A stretch of 61,122 bases of DNA from Kofleriaceae bacterium. Lineage in GTDB: Bacteria; Myxococcota_A; Polyangia; Haliangiales; Haliangiaceae. The notes beneath the pieces were generated by a model that made no database searches, had not been told where the DNA came from, and worked only from the letters and a program-made list of their open reading frames with translations. The stretch is from the NCBI GenBank assembly GCA_024762925.1, contig JANTGM010000027.1, forward strand, positions 1 to 61,122, given 5' to 3'. Shown piece after piece: positions 27,942 through 36,802 of the stretch (position 1 is the first letter of the stretch; every line of letters starts with the position of its first letter). A program made the position numbers and the translations under genes.

Positions 27942-28859
27942 ATGGGCAAGAAAGCGAGCAATCAGACTACCGGACTTTCCGATCTGCATCGACACCTCGA
28001 TGGCTCGCTCCGCTATGCAACCCTTGAAGAGCTTCTCGCCAAGCTTGGCCGTTCGGTTCCACCCAACTTGCGTTTCTACAAAGGCATGGGCCTTAATGCA
28101 GCGCTCGCCTGTTTCGAGACAACCCTGGCAGTGTTGCAAAGCCCCGATGCAATTGCGCGGGTAGCACGCGAGACCTGCGAGGACGCAATCGCTGACGGCG
28201 TGACGACTCTCGAAATCCGTTTCGCCCCACAGCTGCATGGGGACCGAGCGGTTGCAATTGATGCCGCCCTCGATGGAATCGATGGCCGGGCTGGTCTAAT
28301 ACTCTGCGGCCTGTATGGAGAAGACCCGGCGATTCTCTCCAACCTTGTCAGCCTCGCGCGGTCTCGCTCGGGAGTTGTTGGATTGGACATCGCCGGTGGA
28401 CCAAGCTCTGGGCAGGAGTGGCAGCTCTCGGACTATGCTCACCCGTTTGCGGAGGCCAAGGATGCAGGCCTCGGGCGTACGGTTCACGCGAGTGAGGGTC
28501 GTCCACCTCACGAGATTCGCACTGCGATTGAAACACTGCATGCGCAGCGAATTGGTCATGGAACCACGCTTCTCGACGATGAGGAGGTGCTTGCGCTTGT
28601 GCTCGAAAACGAAGTCACACTTGAGGCTTGTCCGACATCAAATGTGCACACTGGAGCCATAGACTCACTCGCTTCTCACCCGCTAAAGAAATGGCTTGCC
28701 GCAGGAGTGCGAGCCTGCATATGCACCGACAACCCACTTTTCTCAGATGTGACAGCATCCAGCGAGCTTGCGAACATTTCTGAAGCGCTAGACCTGAGCC
28801 CAAGCGAAGTCGAGGAAGTCATTGCCAACGGCCACGCCGCGGCATTTCCCAAGCGCTAG
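27942..28859 (+). CDS. Adenosine deaminase family enzyme
   Basis: 305 residues from ATG 27942; the open frame extends far upstream but overlaps the divergent gene. Metal-site and catalytic motifs are present: DLHRHLDGS, the central HASEGRPPHEI, RIGHGTTLL and TSNVHTGA. The usual S-T-D-D-P is CTDNP here, with the catalytic Asp kept. It hydrolytically deaminates adenosine or a related nucleoside; the family also includes adenine and aminofutalosine deaminases, which sequence alone does not separate. It is shorter than typical Add proteins (about 330-350). It is divergent from the AsmA/GT51 gene and 225 nt before lon. Confidence 0.88.
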   Translation: MGKKASNQTTGLSDLHRHLDGSLRYATLEELLAKLGRSVPPNLRFYKGMGLNAALACFETTLAVLQSPDAIARVARETCEDAIADGVTTLEIRFAPQLHGDRAVAIDAALDGIDGRAGLILCGLYGEDPAILSNLVSLARSRSGVVGLDIAGGPSSGQEWQLSDYAHPFAEAKDAGLGRTVHASEGRPPHEIRTAIETLHAQRIGHGTTLLDDEEVLALVLENEVTLEACPTSNVHTGAIDSLASHPLKKWLAAGVRACICTDNPLFSDVTASSELANISEALDLSPSEVEEVIANGHAAAFPKR

Positions 28860-28960
28860 CCGTGCTGGGCTAGTGCGTGATCCATGGACATTGCAGGGTA
28901 GTGGTCGAGCCATACCCCTTGTGCTAGACCTACGGGCCGCTTACTCGCCGTTTCACTGCG

Positions 28961-28987
28961 CTTGAACACTTCGGTGGCAACCCTATC
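28961..28987 (+). promoter_or_regulatory. Candidate sigma-32 promoter of lon
   Basis: CTTGAAC (28961-28967), a 13-nt spacer, and CCCTATC (28981-28987). This matches the sigma-32 consensus (CTTGAAA, 13-15 nt, CCCCATNT) at most positions. It lies about 100 nt before the lon start. The RpoH-type sigma gene at 15470-16528 could supply the factor. Match seen by eye; regulation inferred. Confidence 0.6.
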
Positions 28988-29083
28988 GCGGTGATCAGCG
29001 AAAAGCTTCTTAAACATCAGCGCTCTAGCGAGTCAAAGCGCAATGACCTCTTGACTCGATGACAAACGTATCCATCTTCCACT

Positions 29084-31456
29084 ATGTCCTCAGAAAACAC
29101 GCAAGGGTCAGCCAAAGCGATTGCCCTCCTTCCCCTCAGACACGGCATCCTCTTCCCCGGAGGAACCACAGCTCTCGGAATTGGTCGTGCCCAGTCTCGG
29201 GCGCTCCTAAAAACTCTTAGTAAGGACCAACGCATTGCAGTTGGGTTTCAGCGCGATGCGAGCGTTGAAGATCCGGGCTTGGCAGATTTGCTGCCGGTTG
29301 GTGTCTTTGCCGAGGTAAAATCGATCCGTCGGGAGAAGTCTGGGCTCAGCATTGCCCTCGTCGCGAAAGAGCGATGTGAGTTTACTAGCCTGGCCCAGTC
29401 CCATCCCTTCTGGCAAGTCTATGCCGAGCCACTAACGGCCACCAATGCCAGCACTCTCGATTCCCAGGCGCTCGCATCACTGCTCACAGATCGAGTTCGC
29501 GAAGTTCAGCCCGACGCAGGCAAAAGGCTTGAGCACATCTTGCGCAACTCTCCGGGCGCGTCGAAGTCCGGCGCGATCGCAGATATGGTCGCAAGCGGCC
29601 TTGGCCTCGACAGTAGCGACGAAGCCTCGGTGATGCTTGAGCTGGATATCGAGAAACGGTTGCGCTTGGTCCTAACACTTCTTAGTCAAGTCGAGACCCT
29701 AGCAGAGGTCAAGTCAAAGCTCAGTGACGAGGTTCAGAAGCAGATTGGCCAGAACCAGCGCGAGGCGATCTTGCGTGAACAAATGCGCGCGATTCAAAAG
29801 GAGCTTGCCGAAAGCGATCCAGAGAATGACGATGACAGCCTCGAAGAGCGACTCAAAGCTGCCGAGCTGCCGCCCGAGGTGCGCAACGTCGTGGACCGCG
29901 AGCTAAAGAGGCTCGCCGCTGGTTCTTCGCCCGAGCAACAAGGCACGCGCAAGTACCTAGAGCTCATTGCCGACTTGCCTTGGAGCGAGCGTGCTGAGTT
30001 GGGCCAAGATATCGAAGCTGTTGCTACCAAACTCGATGACGATCACTTTGGGCTCGACGATGTGAAAGAGCGAATTCTGGAGCACTTGGCGGTTGAACAA
30101 CGCATCGGTGTGCACCGCGGTGCCATCCTTACGCTCGTCGGTCCGCCAGGAGTCGGCAAGACCTCACTGGGACAGTCAATCGCAGAAGCCACAGGTCGCC
30201 CATTTGTTCGCGTCGCGCTTGGCGGTGTTCGCGATGAAGCGGAGATTCGCGGACATAGGCGAACCTACGTAGGCTCTTTGCCGGGTCGAATCATCAGTGC
30301 GCTGCGTGATGTGAAGGTGAAGAACCCTCTTATTCTGCTCGATGAAATCGACAAGCTCGGCCAAGGTTGGATGGGGTCTCCCGAGGCAGCACTCCTCGAA
30401 CTGCTCGATCCAGAACAGAACAAGCACTTCACCGATCACTACCTCGAGCTGCCCTTTGATCTCTCCGAGGCGCTCTTTCTCTGCACGGCGAACACCTTGC
30501 AAACACTCTCGGCCCCCCTGCGCGACCGTCTTGAGATCGTCGAGCTCAAGGGCTACACGCCACAGGAGAAGCTTGAAATTGCTCGCAGCCACCTGCTGCC
30601 AAGCAAGTTGGAAGAACACGGACTCGAAGCTACCACGATCGAAATCGCCGATGACACCGTACATGCGGTCATCGATGGATACACCCGAGAAGCAGGAGTT
30701 CGGCAGCTTTCGAGAGAACTCACGCGCGTGTGTCGTGGTGTGGTCTTGCATCTAGCTCGGGAGACCGAAGCAATGCTGCAGCCAATTGCGATCCGCCCAG
30801 AGACTCTTCCCGAGTACCTCGGCAAGATTCGATTCCTTCCCGACCTACAGGAGCGAGCGAGTATTCCCGGAGTCGCGACCGGCTTGGCGTGGACACCTGT
30901 CGGAGGAGACGTGCTCTTCGTCGAAACCTCGCGCATGCCGGGCAAGGGTCGCATCGAAATCACAGGGCAACTAGGAGATGTTATGAAGGAGTCCGCGCGC
31001 ACAGCGCTCTCCTACTTACGAAGTAACGCAAGTGAAATTGGTATCGATCAAACGCTGCTTGACGACCAAGACATCCATATCCACGTCCCAGCGGGAGGAA
31101 TCCCCAAGGATGGCCCATCGGCGGGAATCACGATGCTCACGGCGCTAGCTTCGCTCTTCACAAACCAAATGGTTCGCCCCGATACCGCAATGACCGGCGA
31201 AATCACGCTACGTGGACGCGTTCTCCCAGTCGGGGGAATCACCGCGAAGGTCTTGGCGGCACACCAGCGAGGCATCCGAAGAATAATTCTCTCGAAGCGC
31301 AACCAACGCGATACTGATGAAATCCCCGAAGATGTGTTGGCCGATCTTTCGCTCTTCTTTGTTGATGATGTTCGAGAGGTACTTGAGGCTGCATTGGGAG
31401 ATGCGTCCCCTTCGTCTTCGGAGCCACAAGACAAAACCGCAACGGCTGTGGCCTAG
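29084..31456 (+). CDS. lon: ATP-dependent protease Lon
   Basis: 790 residues, the family's usual length. The N-terminal substrate-binding domain (about 10-205) starts [18 protein letters not shown] and has a coiled segment [21 protein letters not shown]. The AAA+ domain has Walker [10 protein letters not shown] at 353 onward and Walker [12 protein letters not shown]. The protease domain has catalytic Ser679 in KDGPSAG and catalytic Lys722 in [10 protein letters not shown] (the usual GGIKEKVLAA with one change, not of the catalytic Lys). It degrades damaged and regulatory proteins in the cytoplasm. A sigma-32-like promoter precedes it. Myxobacteria often hold two Lon paralogues; which this is cannot be told. 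Confidence 0.97.
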   Translation: MSSENTQGSAKAIALLPLRHGILFPGGTTALGIGRAQSRALLKTLSKDQRIAVGFQRDASVEDPGLADLLPVGVFAEVKSIRREKSGLSIALVAKERCEFTSLAQSHPFWQVYAEPLTATNASTLDSQALASLLTDRVREVQPDAGKRLEHILRNSPGASKSGAIADMVASGLGLDSSDEASVMLELDIEKRLRLVLTLLSQVETLAEVKSKLSDEVQKQIGQNQREAILREQMRAIQKELAESDPENDDDSLEERLKAAELPPEVRNVVDRELKRLAAGSSPEQQGTRKYLELIADLPWSERAELGQDIEAVATKLDDDHFGLDDVKERILEHLAVEQRIGVHRGAILTLVGPPGVGKTSLGQSIAEATGRPFVRVALGGVRDEAEIRGHRRTYVGSLPGRIISALRDVKVKNPLILLDEIDKLGQGWMGSPEAALLELLDPEQNKHFTDHYLELPFDLSEALFLCTANTLQTLSAPLRDRLEIVELKGYTPQEKLEIARSHLLPSKLEEHGLEATTIEIADDTVHAVIDGYTREAGVRQLSRELTRVCRGVVLHLARETEAMLQPIAIRPETLPEYLGKIRFLPDLQERASIPGVATGLAWTPVGGDVLFVETSRMPGKGRIEITGQLGDVMKESARTALSYLRSNASEIGIDQTLLDDQDIHIHVPAGGIPKDGPSAGITMLTALASLFTNQMVRPDTAMTGEITLRGRVLPVGGITAKVLAAHQRGIRRIILSKRNQRDTDEIPEDVLADLSLFFVDDVREVLEAALGDASPSSSEPQDKTATAVA

Positions 31457-32117
31457 AGCTGCCTACCGATGGCCAGCTCGCGACACACAACGTTCCTATG
31501 TGTCCCGGCCGGCCAAGTCGAGGCCGTTAGCGGATTCTAAGGGCCGAAGAAGCAAGCAATGCCTGGGCATGCAGATCATCGAGCAGCATCAGCCAACTGT
31601 CGTCCGGTTACCTGCGAGGCACCGCAACGGAAAGTCCGCTCTGGCGGAGTAGGTGACGCGGCTCTTGATGTGCACACAGGAGGAACAACAGAAACAAGAA
31701 CTATTCTCATCACGCATCGCAACGCGTCGTCGTCGAAGTTCGCAGGAAGACGCAGCGTTGTGCGGCCACCTCCGTGCGAATGTCGGCCGACTGGGGCGGG
31801 CTAACTCCGTGAAGCATGTGCGCGGAACCGACCGTGCTCTTGTCGTCTAGCTTGCCGCACACCTCGCTTCGCGAGGAGAGAAGACCACGGATTCTAGACC
31901 TCGATAGTCGCCATTGCGAAGTATTCCTACGCCCAGCAGTTGGGCCCCTGCGAGACCAACATAGCCTGCGTGAACCAATGTCAACGTACCGATATCGCGA
32001 CACCTTTGCACGCTCAGCGCATCCTCGGAATCTTCAAGAACGAGCCATGCAGACAATTTCCAAACCCGCCCCAGGCCGAGCGTTCTATGCGCGCCAACGT
32101 TGTACTATGCTTCGCTT
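31457..32117. other. Gene-free stretch after lon
   Basis: About 660 bp with no convincing gene. Short open frames exist on both strands but show no family resemblance and no ribosome sites. A perfect small hairpin, CCTCGC-TTC-GCGAGG, lies at 31862-31876. Possibly decayed sequence and the promoter of the SMI1/KNR4 gene. Confidence 0.45.
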
Positions 32118-32879
32118 ATGAGCCTCTCCTCGATGACGATTGATCAACTCGAACTCAGTGTCCGCACCTCCTCACTCCTCCAAGAACTCGGGGTCTCCAC
32201 CCTCGGTGAGATTCTGGCCCTTCAGAAGATTCAAGCGACCCCTATGTCCATTGCCGAACTCACCGAAGTCTTCAGCGAACTTGAGGTGCGCTTCGAGGGC
32301 GAATTCGTCTCCACAGCAGGGAGCGCAGACAACAATGCCACCGGACCGCTTGAGGAGCGCTGGGAAACGATCAAGTCTTGGCTCCTCGAGCACCATCCCA
32401 GAGTTTACGAAGAATTCTTACCACCCGCGACCGAAGCCCAGATTGAAGAAGCGGAGAAGTCGCTCGGGTGCCGTCTTCCCGAGGATTATCGGCGCTTCCT
32501 ACGACTGCACAATGGCCAGGTGTCTGGTGGCGCAATGGTTATGACGTGCTCACTCTTTCCGGTTGAGAAGCTCCATGAAGCCCACAAGAGATATTCCAGC
32601 GTCTTTGACGGCGACAACCCGCCCCCAACCAATGTCGATCTTGGAATTCGTGCCGTTGAGCACTCAGAGGGTTGGATTCCCATCGGAAACAGTGCACGGG
32701 GTCGGGACTATCTGTGCCTAGATATGGATCCCGCAGAAGAGGGCACCGTCGGCCAGGTGATTCTCACGGCCGTGGACTTCAATGATCACAGACTCCTGGC
32801 ACCGAACTTTGCTGATTTCCTATCGCACTTCTTCGAGGAACTCCAGACCGGCGAAATCCTGCTGAACGAGGAAGAATAG
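32118..32879 (+). CDS. RNA polymerase alpha-CTD-like / SMI1-KNR4 fusion protein
   Basis: 253 residues from ATG 32118 (ATG 32133 is also possible; no strong ribosome site). Residues 6-40 (MTIDQLELSVRTSSLLQELG, then VSTLGEILALQ) closely follow the helix-hairpin text of the RNA polymerase alpha-subunit C-terminal domain (IEELELSVRSYNCLKRAGI, shortened). From about 100 the protein is an SMI1/KNR4 domain: ATEAQIEEAEKSLGCRLPED, YRRFLRLHNGQ, GWIPIGNSARGRDYLCLDMD and FADFLSHFFEEL. SMI1/KNR4 domains occur as immunity proteins to polymorphic toxins and as scaffolds. No toxin gene is adjacent. The pairing of an alpha-CTD-like module with this domain is unusual. Confidence 0.83.
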   Translation: MSLSSMTIDQLELSVRTSSLLQELGVSTLGEILALQKIQATPMSIAELTEVFSELEVRFEGEFVSTAGSADNNATGPLEERWETIKSWLLEHHPRVYEEFLPPATEAQIEEAEKSLGCRLPEDYRRFLRLHNGQVSGGAMVMTCSLFPVEKLHEAHKRYSSVFDGDNPPPTNVDLGIRAVEHSEGWIPIGNSARGRDYLCLDMDPAEEGTVGQVILTAVDFNDHRLLAPNFADFLSHFFEELQTGEILLNEEE

Positions 32880-33040
32880 CCCCGTTGGCGCTATGATAGG
32901 CCCTCTGCGCGTCTGCGAATTCCCCCGAAATCGCGACTCGCCTGTCAGACTTCAAGCACGTCGGATACCAGCCTCTTGTGCAATCTCGGGCAATTGTCGA
33001 CTCTGAGATTTCCGGAACCAGTCTTGCCTATCGCCGGCCT

Positions 33041-33928
33041 ATGCGACTCGTTGCAGTGATTGGTTTGCTTGTGCTGGCTGGAGGTTGCGTTCCAGGGCCG
33101 CCGCCACCGGTCTACGCCGTGCAGCGATCCGCCTTGGTGGCCCACCCATCGCCGCCAATATGGTCGGGCACTCCGCTGCGGGGCCGCGTTCAGTTTCAGG
33201 CCTCGAGTTCAACTGTCGTAGTGCCAGTGGAGCCGGAGGAAACCGATGGCGCCAATGCCGGCCTCTTCGTCGCACGCACAAATCTGGGTGGCACTCTTCG
33301 GATCCGCTTTTGGGAAAACCTCACAGTGAAACTTCTTGGAGAAATGTCTCCAGACAAGAAGGCGATGCAGATTGCAGAAGAATCCCTAGGCAGCCCTAGG
33401 GGGGCTGTGAACACACTGGGAGCTGGGCTTGAGTACTCGGCCCCGCTCACCGGACCATGGCGACTTGGGCTCGCCGGCGAGTTGCGCACTAGCCGAAGCC
33501 CATTTCGCGAAGAGGGTCGATGCATAGAGAACTGCCTGGACGCGCCCGACTACTATGAGGAAGGTTGGCATCGCGTGTCCATCTATTCGGCATCACTTGT
33601 TCCGTCGTATGACCTTGGCAAGGTGGTCTTATTTGCTGGACTCACCGTACGGAACCACCCCACCAACACACGCAAGAATCGACAGACTGCGCGGGTCAAT
33701 GACAGCATGGACGAGCTTCGAGAGGGGCCCGCCTATTTCCTGCTTGGCAGTGGCGTCGAAGTGCGAGCGACCAAGCACATCTCTGTCCTTGGCCACGTAT
33801 TCCAACCAGTCTCAACGGAAATTGCTAGGTACGGACCAGCGATTGGCTTCGCGATTCGAGGAGACTTGTACGACTCAGAACAAACCCGGTACTCAAGAAG
33901 CCAACTTCGACAATCACTTGCTCGCTAG
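33041..33928 (+). CDS. Predicted outer-membrane lipoprotein
   Basis: 295 residues from ATG 33041. MRLVAVIGLLVLAGGC gives lipobox LAGGC, then a proline-rich GPPPPV. The mature protein has alternating-hydrophobicity strands (LFVARTNLGGTLRIRFWENLTVKL split here, WRLGLAGELRT, VSIYSASLVPSYDLGKVVLF, HISVLGHVFQPVS) of the type seen in small outer-membrane barrels. A short disulfide loop CIENC lies near 167. No family recognised. The next small gene starts 66 nt downstream. Confidence 0.65.
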   Translation: MRLVAVIGLLVLAGGCVPGPPPPVYAVQRSALVAHPSPPIWSGTPLRGRVQFQASSSTVVVPVEPEETDGANAGLFVARTNLGGTLRIRFWENLTVKLLGEMSPDKKAMQIAEESLGSPRGAVNTLGAGLEYSAPLTGPWRLGLAGELRTSRSPFREEGRCIENCLDAPDYYEEGWHRVSIYSASLVPSYDLGKVVLFAGLTVRNHPTNTRKNRQTARVNDSMDELREGPAYFLLGSGVEVRATKHISVLGHVFQPVSTEIARYGPAIGFAIRGDLYDSEQTRYSRSQLRQSLAR

Positions 33929-33993
33929 TTTTTCGCTGCTTAGTAAAGAAATCGGGGTTGACAACGCTCCAGTCCGCCCCACGTTGGGCCCCG

Positions 33994-34320
33994 ATGAGGA
34001 TACGGCGTATTGCGGCGATGGGAGTGTCCCTAACGCTCTTGTTCGGCCTTGCTGCGCTGGGCAGTCTCGCACCTCATCGAGAAGCCAACAGAACGACAGC
34101 ACAAGAGGCTGCCAAGACACAAATTGCTGGCAGTCAAGCCAGAGCTTCTGGGCCGGGACATCCGTTGGAAAGTCCTTTGCGCCTGGAACTCCTCGCGGAG
34201 CAAGCGCTTGAGCCGGTGCTCAATGAAGCGAGGCGCCACAGCTTCGCGGGTGAGAGTAAAGAGCGCATCTTGTCACGAGCATCAGTAGCGCCGTTCCCTT
34301 TAGATGCGCTAGCGCACTAG
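33994..34320 (+). CDS. Small secreted or membrane-anchored protein
   Basis: 108 residues from ATG 33994 (MRIRRIAAMGVSLTLLFGLAALGSL), one hydrophobic N-terminal segment acting as signal or anchor. The rest is helical and polar (EANRTTAQEAAKTQIAGSQ, LRLELLAEQALEPVLNEARR). No conserved cysteines. Its stop is followed at once by a large palindrome. Function unknown; reality of the gene is moderately supported by the signal sequence. Confidence 0.5.
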   Translation: MRIRRIAAMGVSLTLLFGLAALGSLAPHREANRTTAQEAAKTQIAGSQARASGPGHPLESPLRLELLAEQALEPVLNEARRHSFAGESKERILSRASVAPFPLDALAH

Positions 34321-34358
34321 CGCTGGCGAGCGAGCAACGTTGCTTCGCTTGCTAGCGC
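34320..34358. other. Large imperfect palindrome
   Basis: Left arm GCGCTGGCGAGCGAGCAA and right arm TTGCTTCGCTTGCTAGCGC pair with few mismatches around a perfect central GCAACGTTGC (34334-34343). It begins directly after the stop codon of the small gene. There is no T-run, so it is not a classical intrinsic terminator; it may act as a 3' stabiliser or be a repeat remnant. The remaining stretch to 34618 holds no gene. Confidence 0.55.
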
Positions 34359-34618
34359 GCCTCTTCCTTCAACGCAGCGCCGCATCCCTGGGATATATTC
34401 CTAGGATAAACACTTGGCTGTGAGCTACCACACGTAACGACACAGCCCAAATGGCGACATCAGGCGCAGTACTCTCTGCGTCTGCAACCGCGACGCGGAG
34501 GCACTCTCTCCGTTGTTGCCTTGTTCAACCTCCCTTGCGTCTGGCCTCCGCCGACCAGGGAATAAATCACTCTTTTCAAACAGTGGCTGTCGTCATGACG
34601 CCTCTGATGGAGATTCCG

Positions 34619-35050
34619 ATGCTACGTCAAGACTACATACTACGAATCATTCGACAGGCCGTTGCTGCGATTGCGCGCATGCTGGGCGCAATCAAGCGAG
34701 GCGACTATCAAGAAGCGCGAGACTGCGCAGAAGCGGCGTACTGCCTACTGGGCGTCCCTCCTGAGCTTGCCGTGCGCATGGACTCGGCATCTTTGGCGGG
34801 CCTGTTCAAGCAATCAGAAAACGTACGAATGCTATCCCAACTATCTTGGCAAGAGGGCCAGTTGTTTCGAGCATGCGGAGACCCTTTGAACGGCCTAGAC
34901 CGACAGCGAAGGGCAATTGAATTGCTACTCGAAGTTCAGAAACGAGATCCACTGCCCGAGGACAGTTCAACGTTGCAGGAGATGTTTCGGCATGTGCCGG
35001 CAAGCTGTCTGGATGACCGTTACCTAGGGAGCGCCTTCCAACCGAAATAG
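34619..35050 (+). CDS. DUF6483-like protein
   Basis: 143 residues from ATG 34619 with GGAG eight nt upstream; the open frame continues back to 34451 without a ribosome site. The start MLRQDYILRIIRQAVAAIAR follows the pattern of DUF6483 proteins (M-x-Q-D-Y-x-x-R-x-I-x-Q). The rest (AAYCLLGVPPELAVRMDSAS, LSWQEGQLFRACGDPLNGLD) is a helical, TPR-like fold also consistent with that family. Cytoplasmic; function unknown. The esterase gene follows 75 nt later. Confidence 0.65.
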   Translation: MLRQDYILRIIRQAVAAIARMLGAIKRGDYQEARDCAEAAYCLLGVPPELAVRMDSASLAGLFKQSENVRMLSQLSWQEGQLFRACGDPLNGLDRQRRAIELLLEVQKRDPLPEDSSTLQEMFRHVPASCLDDRYLGSAFQPK

Positions 35051-35124
35051 AAGCGTGCGCCGAATGCAAGGCTCCTGCAACATGGTGGTTGACGCACCGC
35101 AGTCCGAATGGTCTCTTGGCGCTC

Positions 35125-36102
35125 ATGGTGGCCCAGAAACTATCGGAGCTTCGGCGAACCCTGGCCGCAGGAGCCGCGGAACAGTTCTACTCAAACCTGG
35201 CGTACTGGGGAAGCAAGCATCCCAAGGCGGATCCAAAGCGGCACGGCCTGGAAGTTCTTAGGGATATTCCCTACATCCTAAGTGACGCCGCCCATCACCG
35301 CCTGGACGTGTACCGACCAACCAAGCGCGACAGCTTGTTGCCTGTGGTTATGTACATCCACGGAGGTGGGTTTCGTATTTTGTCAAAAGACACGCACTGG
35401 ATCTTCGGTATTGGCTTTGCTCGCAAGGGCTATGCCGTTTTCAACTTGAACTACCGGCTTGCTCCCAATCACGCCTTTCCCGCCGCCGCCATAGATGTCT
35501 GCAAGGCGTACGAGTGGATTGTGAACAACGCCGAGCGCTTTGGCGGCGACCCAAGCCGTATCATCATCGCTGGCGAATCCGCAGGCGCCAACCTCTGCGC
35601 CATGGTGGCGATCGCCGCGTGTTGCGAGCGCCCTGAACCTTGGGCCAAGGCCCTTCTCCAGCTTCCGGCGCCGATCGCTGTGATGCCATCGTGCGGATTG
35701 CACCAGGTTTCGGATGCGAGGCGCTTTGGGCGAAGGCGCAAGTTGCCCCGCTTCATCACCGATCAACTGGAGACAATCGCAATAGACTACCTGGGCGAGA
35801 CCCAAGGTGAGCATGCGATGGCGGACCCGCTCCTTGTGCTCGAAGAGGGCGTTGAGGTTCACAGACCCATGCCCCCATTTCTCCTCACCGTTGGCACCAG
35901 AGACCCCATTCTCGATGACACACGCCGCTTGGATGCAGCCCTCCGAGCCATGGGTGTTGCTTGCGAGACGCACTATTACGAAGGTGAGGGGCACGCGTTT
36001 CAGGCGCTGGTTTGGCGTGAAAAGGCCAAGACATGGTGGGGAGATAGCTTGCGGTTCATGAAGCGCGCCGTCGATCACAGCGACGCAAATCGCGAGTCCT
36101 AG
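35125..36102 (+). CDS. Alpha/beta hydrolase (HSL-type carboxylesterase)
   Basis: 325 residues from ATG 35125; a TTG at 35089 would add 12 residues. The oxyanion-hole motif HGGGF, nucleophile Ser152 in GESAG, Asp in GTRDPILDD and His in GEGHAF make the complete catalytic set of hormone-sensitive-lipase-type esterases (family IV). VFNLNYRLAP and FPAAAIDVCKAYEWI are also typical. Probable cytoplasmic hydrolysis of short acyl esters. The natural substrate is unknown. Its stop codon TAG is the first three bases of a dispersed intergenic repeat. Confidence 0.92.
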   Translation: MVAQKLSELRRTLAAGAAEQFYSNLAYWGSKHPKADPKRHGLEVLRDIPYILSDAAHHRLDVYRPTKRDSLLPVVMYIHGGGFRILSKDTHWIFGIGFARKGYAVFNLNYRLAPNHAFPAAAIDVCKAYEWIVNNAERFGGDPSRIIIAGESAGANLCAMVAIAACCERPEPWAKALLQLPAPIAVMPSCGLHQVSDARRFGRRRKLPRFITDQLETIAIDYLGETQGEHAMADPLLVLEEGVEVHRPMPPFLLTVGTRDPILDDTRRLDAALRAMGVACETHYYEGEGHAFQALVWREKAKTWWGDSLRFMKRAVDHSDANRES

Positions 36103-36240
36103 TGCGTGATCCAGAGAGACTGAGATGGGATCGCGAAGTCAGCATGTTCGCTGGCAAGGCGCGCGAAGGAAGCTTGCTGGGGCAAGTGACCGATCAAGCA
36201 ACGATGAGCGCAACGCGTCCCGCGGGCGAGAACACACGTG
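36100..36240 (+). repeat. Dispersed intergenic repeat, copy 1
   Basis: Begins TAGTGCGTGATCCA at the esterase stop codon; the same 14 bases occur at 28871. It continues with GATCGCGAAGTCAGC (36129-36143), shared exactly with copy 2 at 38509, then GTTCGCTGGCAAGGCGCG and CTTGCTGGGGCAAG (36173-36186), shared with the copy at 61085-61116. CTTGC-TGGG-GCAAG is a small hairpin. No coding potential. Confidence 0.6.
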
Positions 36241-36267
36241 AGCACGCTCAATATCTTTGAATCACAG

Positions 36268-36421
36268 CTAGAGCGTATCTCACAACCTCTTCGGTCGTCT
36301 CAGGCCCGATCTGCGCATCTCGGCATCGCGAAACCTAGAGCCACTATGCCTGCTCTCGCTCCTGGACCTGTTTGCAGCTCAGACCCTTATGCTCGGTCAG
36401 TGGGTATGAGATACGCTCTAG
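36268..36421. mobile_element. Putative MITE with 15-bp terminal inverted repeats
   Basis: CTAGAGCGTATCTCA (36268-36282) and TGAGATACGCTCTAG (36407-36421) are perfect inverted repeats enclosing 124 bp without a gene. The outer CTAG at both ends could be a 4-bp target duplication, as used by IS5-group elements (YTAR). Size (154 bp) and structure fit a miniature inverted-repeat element. No transposase is in the window, so the parent element is unknown. Confidence 0.5.
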
Positions 36422-36499
36422 TTTCAAACATGCTCTTCCCCACCAGACTTTGGGCACCGATGACTTGCCACCAAACCGAGTCCGGGCGACCATTGTGGT

Positions 36500-36799
36500 A
36501 TGGCAAGATCCGACGATCGTATTCTCACGTTCTTTGTTTCCGGAGCACTTCTCGCAGGGGCAGCGGCCTGCAGCAAAGAGACCGAGCCCGAGGAACCGCG
36601 AACCAACGTCGCGAAGGAAGAGCACGTCAATGAGGGACCGACCAAGGAACCCGAAGCGAACTCCGATGCGGGCACCACAGCCGAGCCTCACACCAATACC
36701 GGGCCAGCAACCGTTCCACACACCAACACTGGCCCCAAGGAGTCAGCACAGCCCAGGCCCAGGACCAATGTTGGCCGCGAAGCCGAGGAACCCAAATAG
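36500..36799 (+). CDS. Small repetitive predicted lipoprotein
   Basis: 99 residues. Signal MARSDDRILTFFVSGALLAG ends at a lipobox-like AAAC. The mature part is Pro/Thr/Glu-rich with repeated HTNTGP and RTNV units, most likely disordered. It precedes the ferritin-like gene by 3 nt and may be co-transcribed. No ribosome site stands out. Function unknown. Confidence 0.6.
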   Translation: MARSDDRILTFFVSGALLAGAAACSKETEPEEPRTNVAKEEHVNEGPTKEPEANSDAGTTAEPHTNTGPATVPHTNTGPKESAQPRPRTNVGREAEEPK

Positions 36800-36802
36800 C
36801 GC

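Noticed and set aside
31457-32117. Several 60-110 codon ORFs after lon
   Set aside because: They overlap one another on both strands and show no motif, signal peptide or ribosome site.
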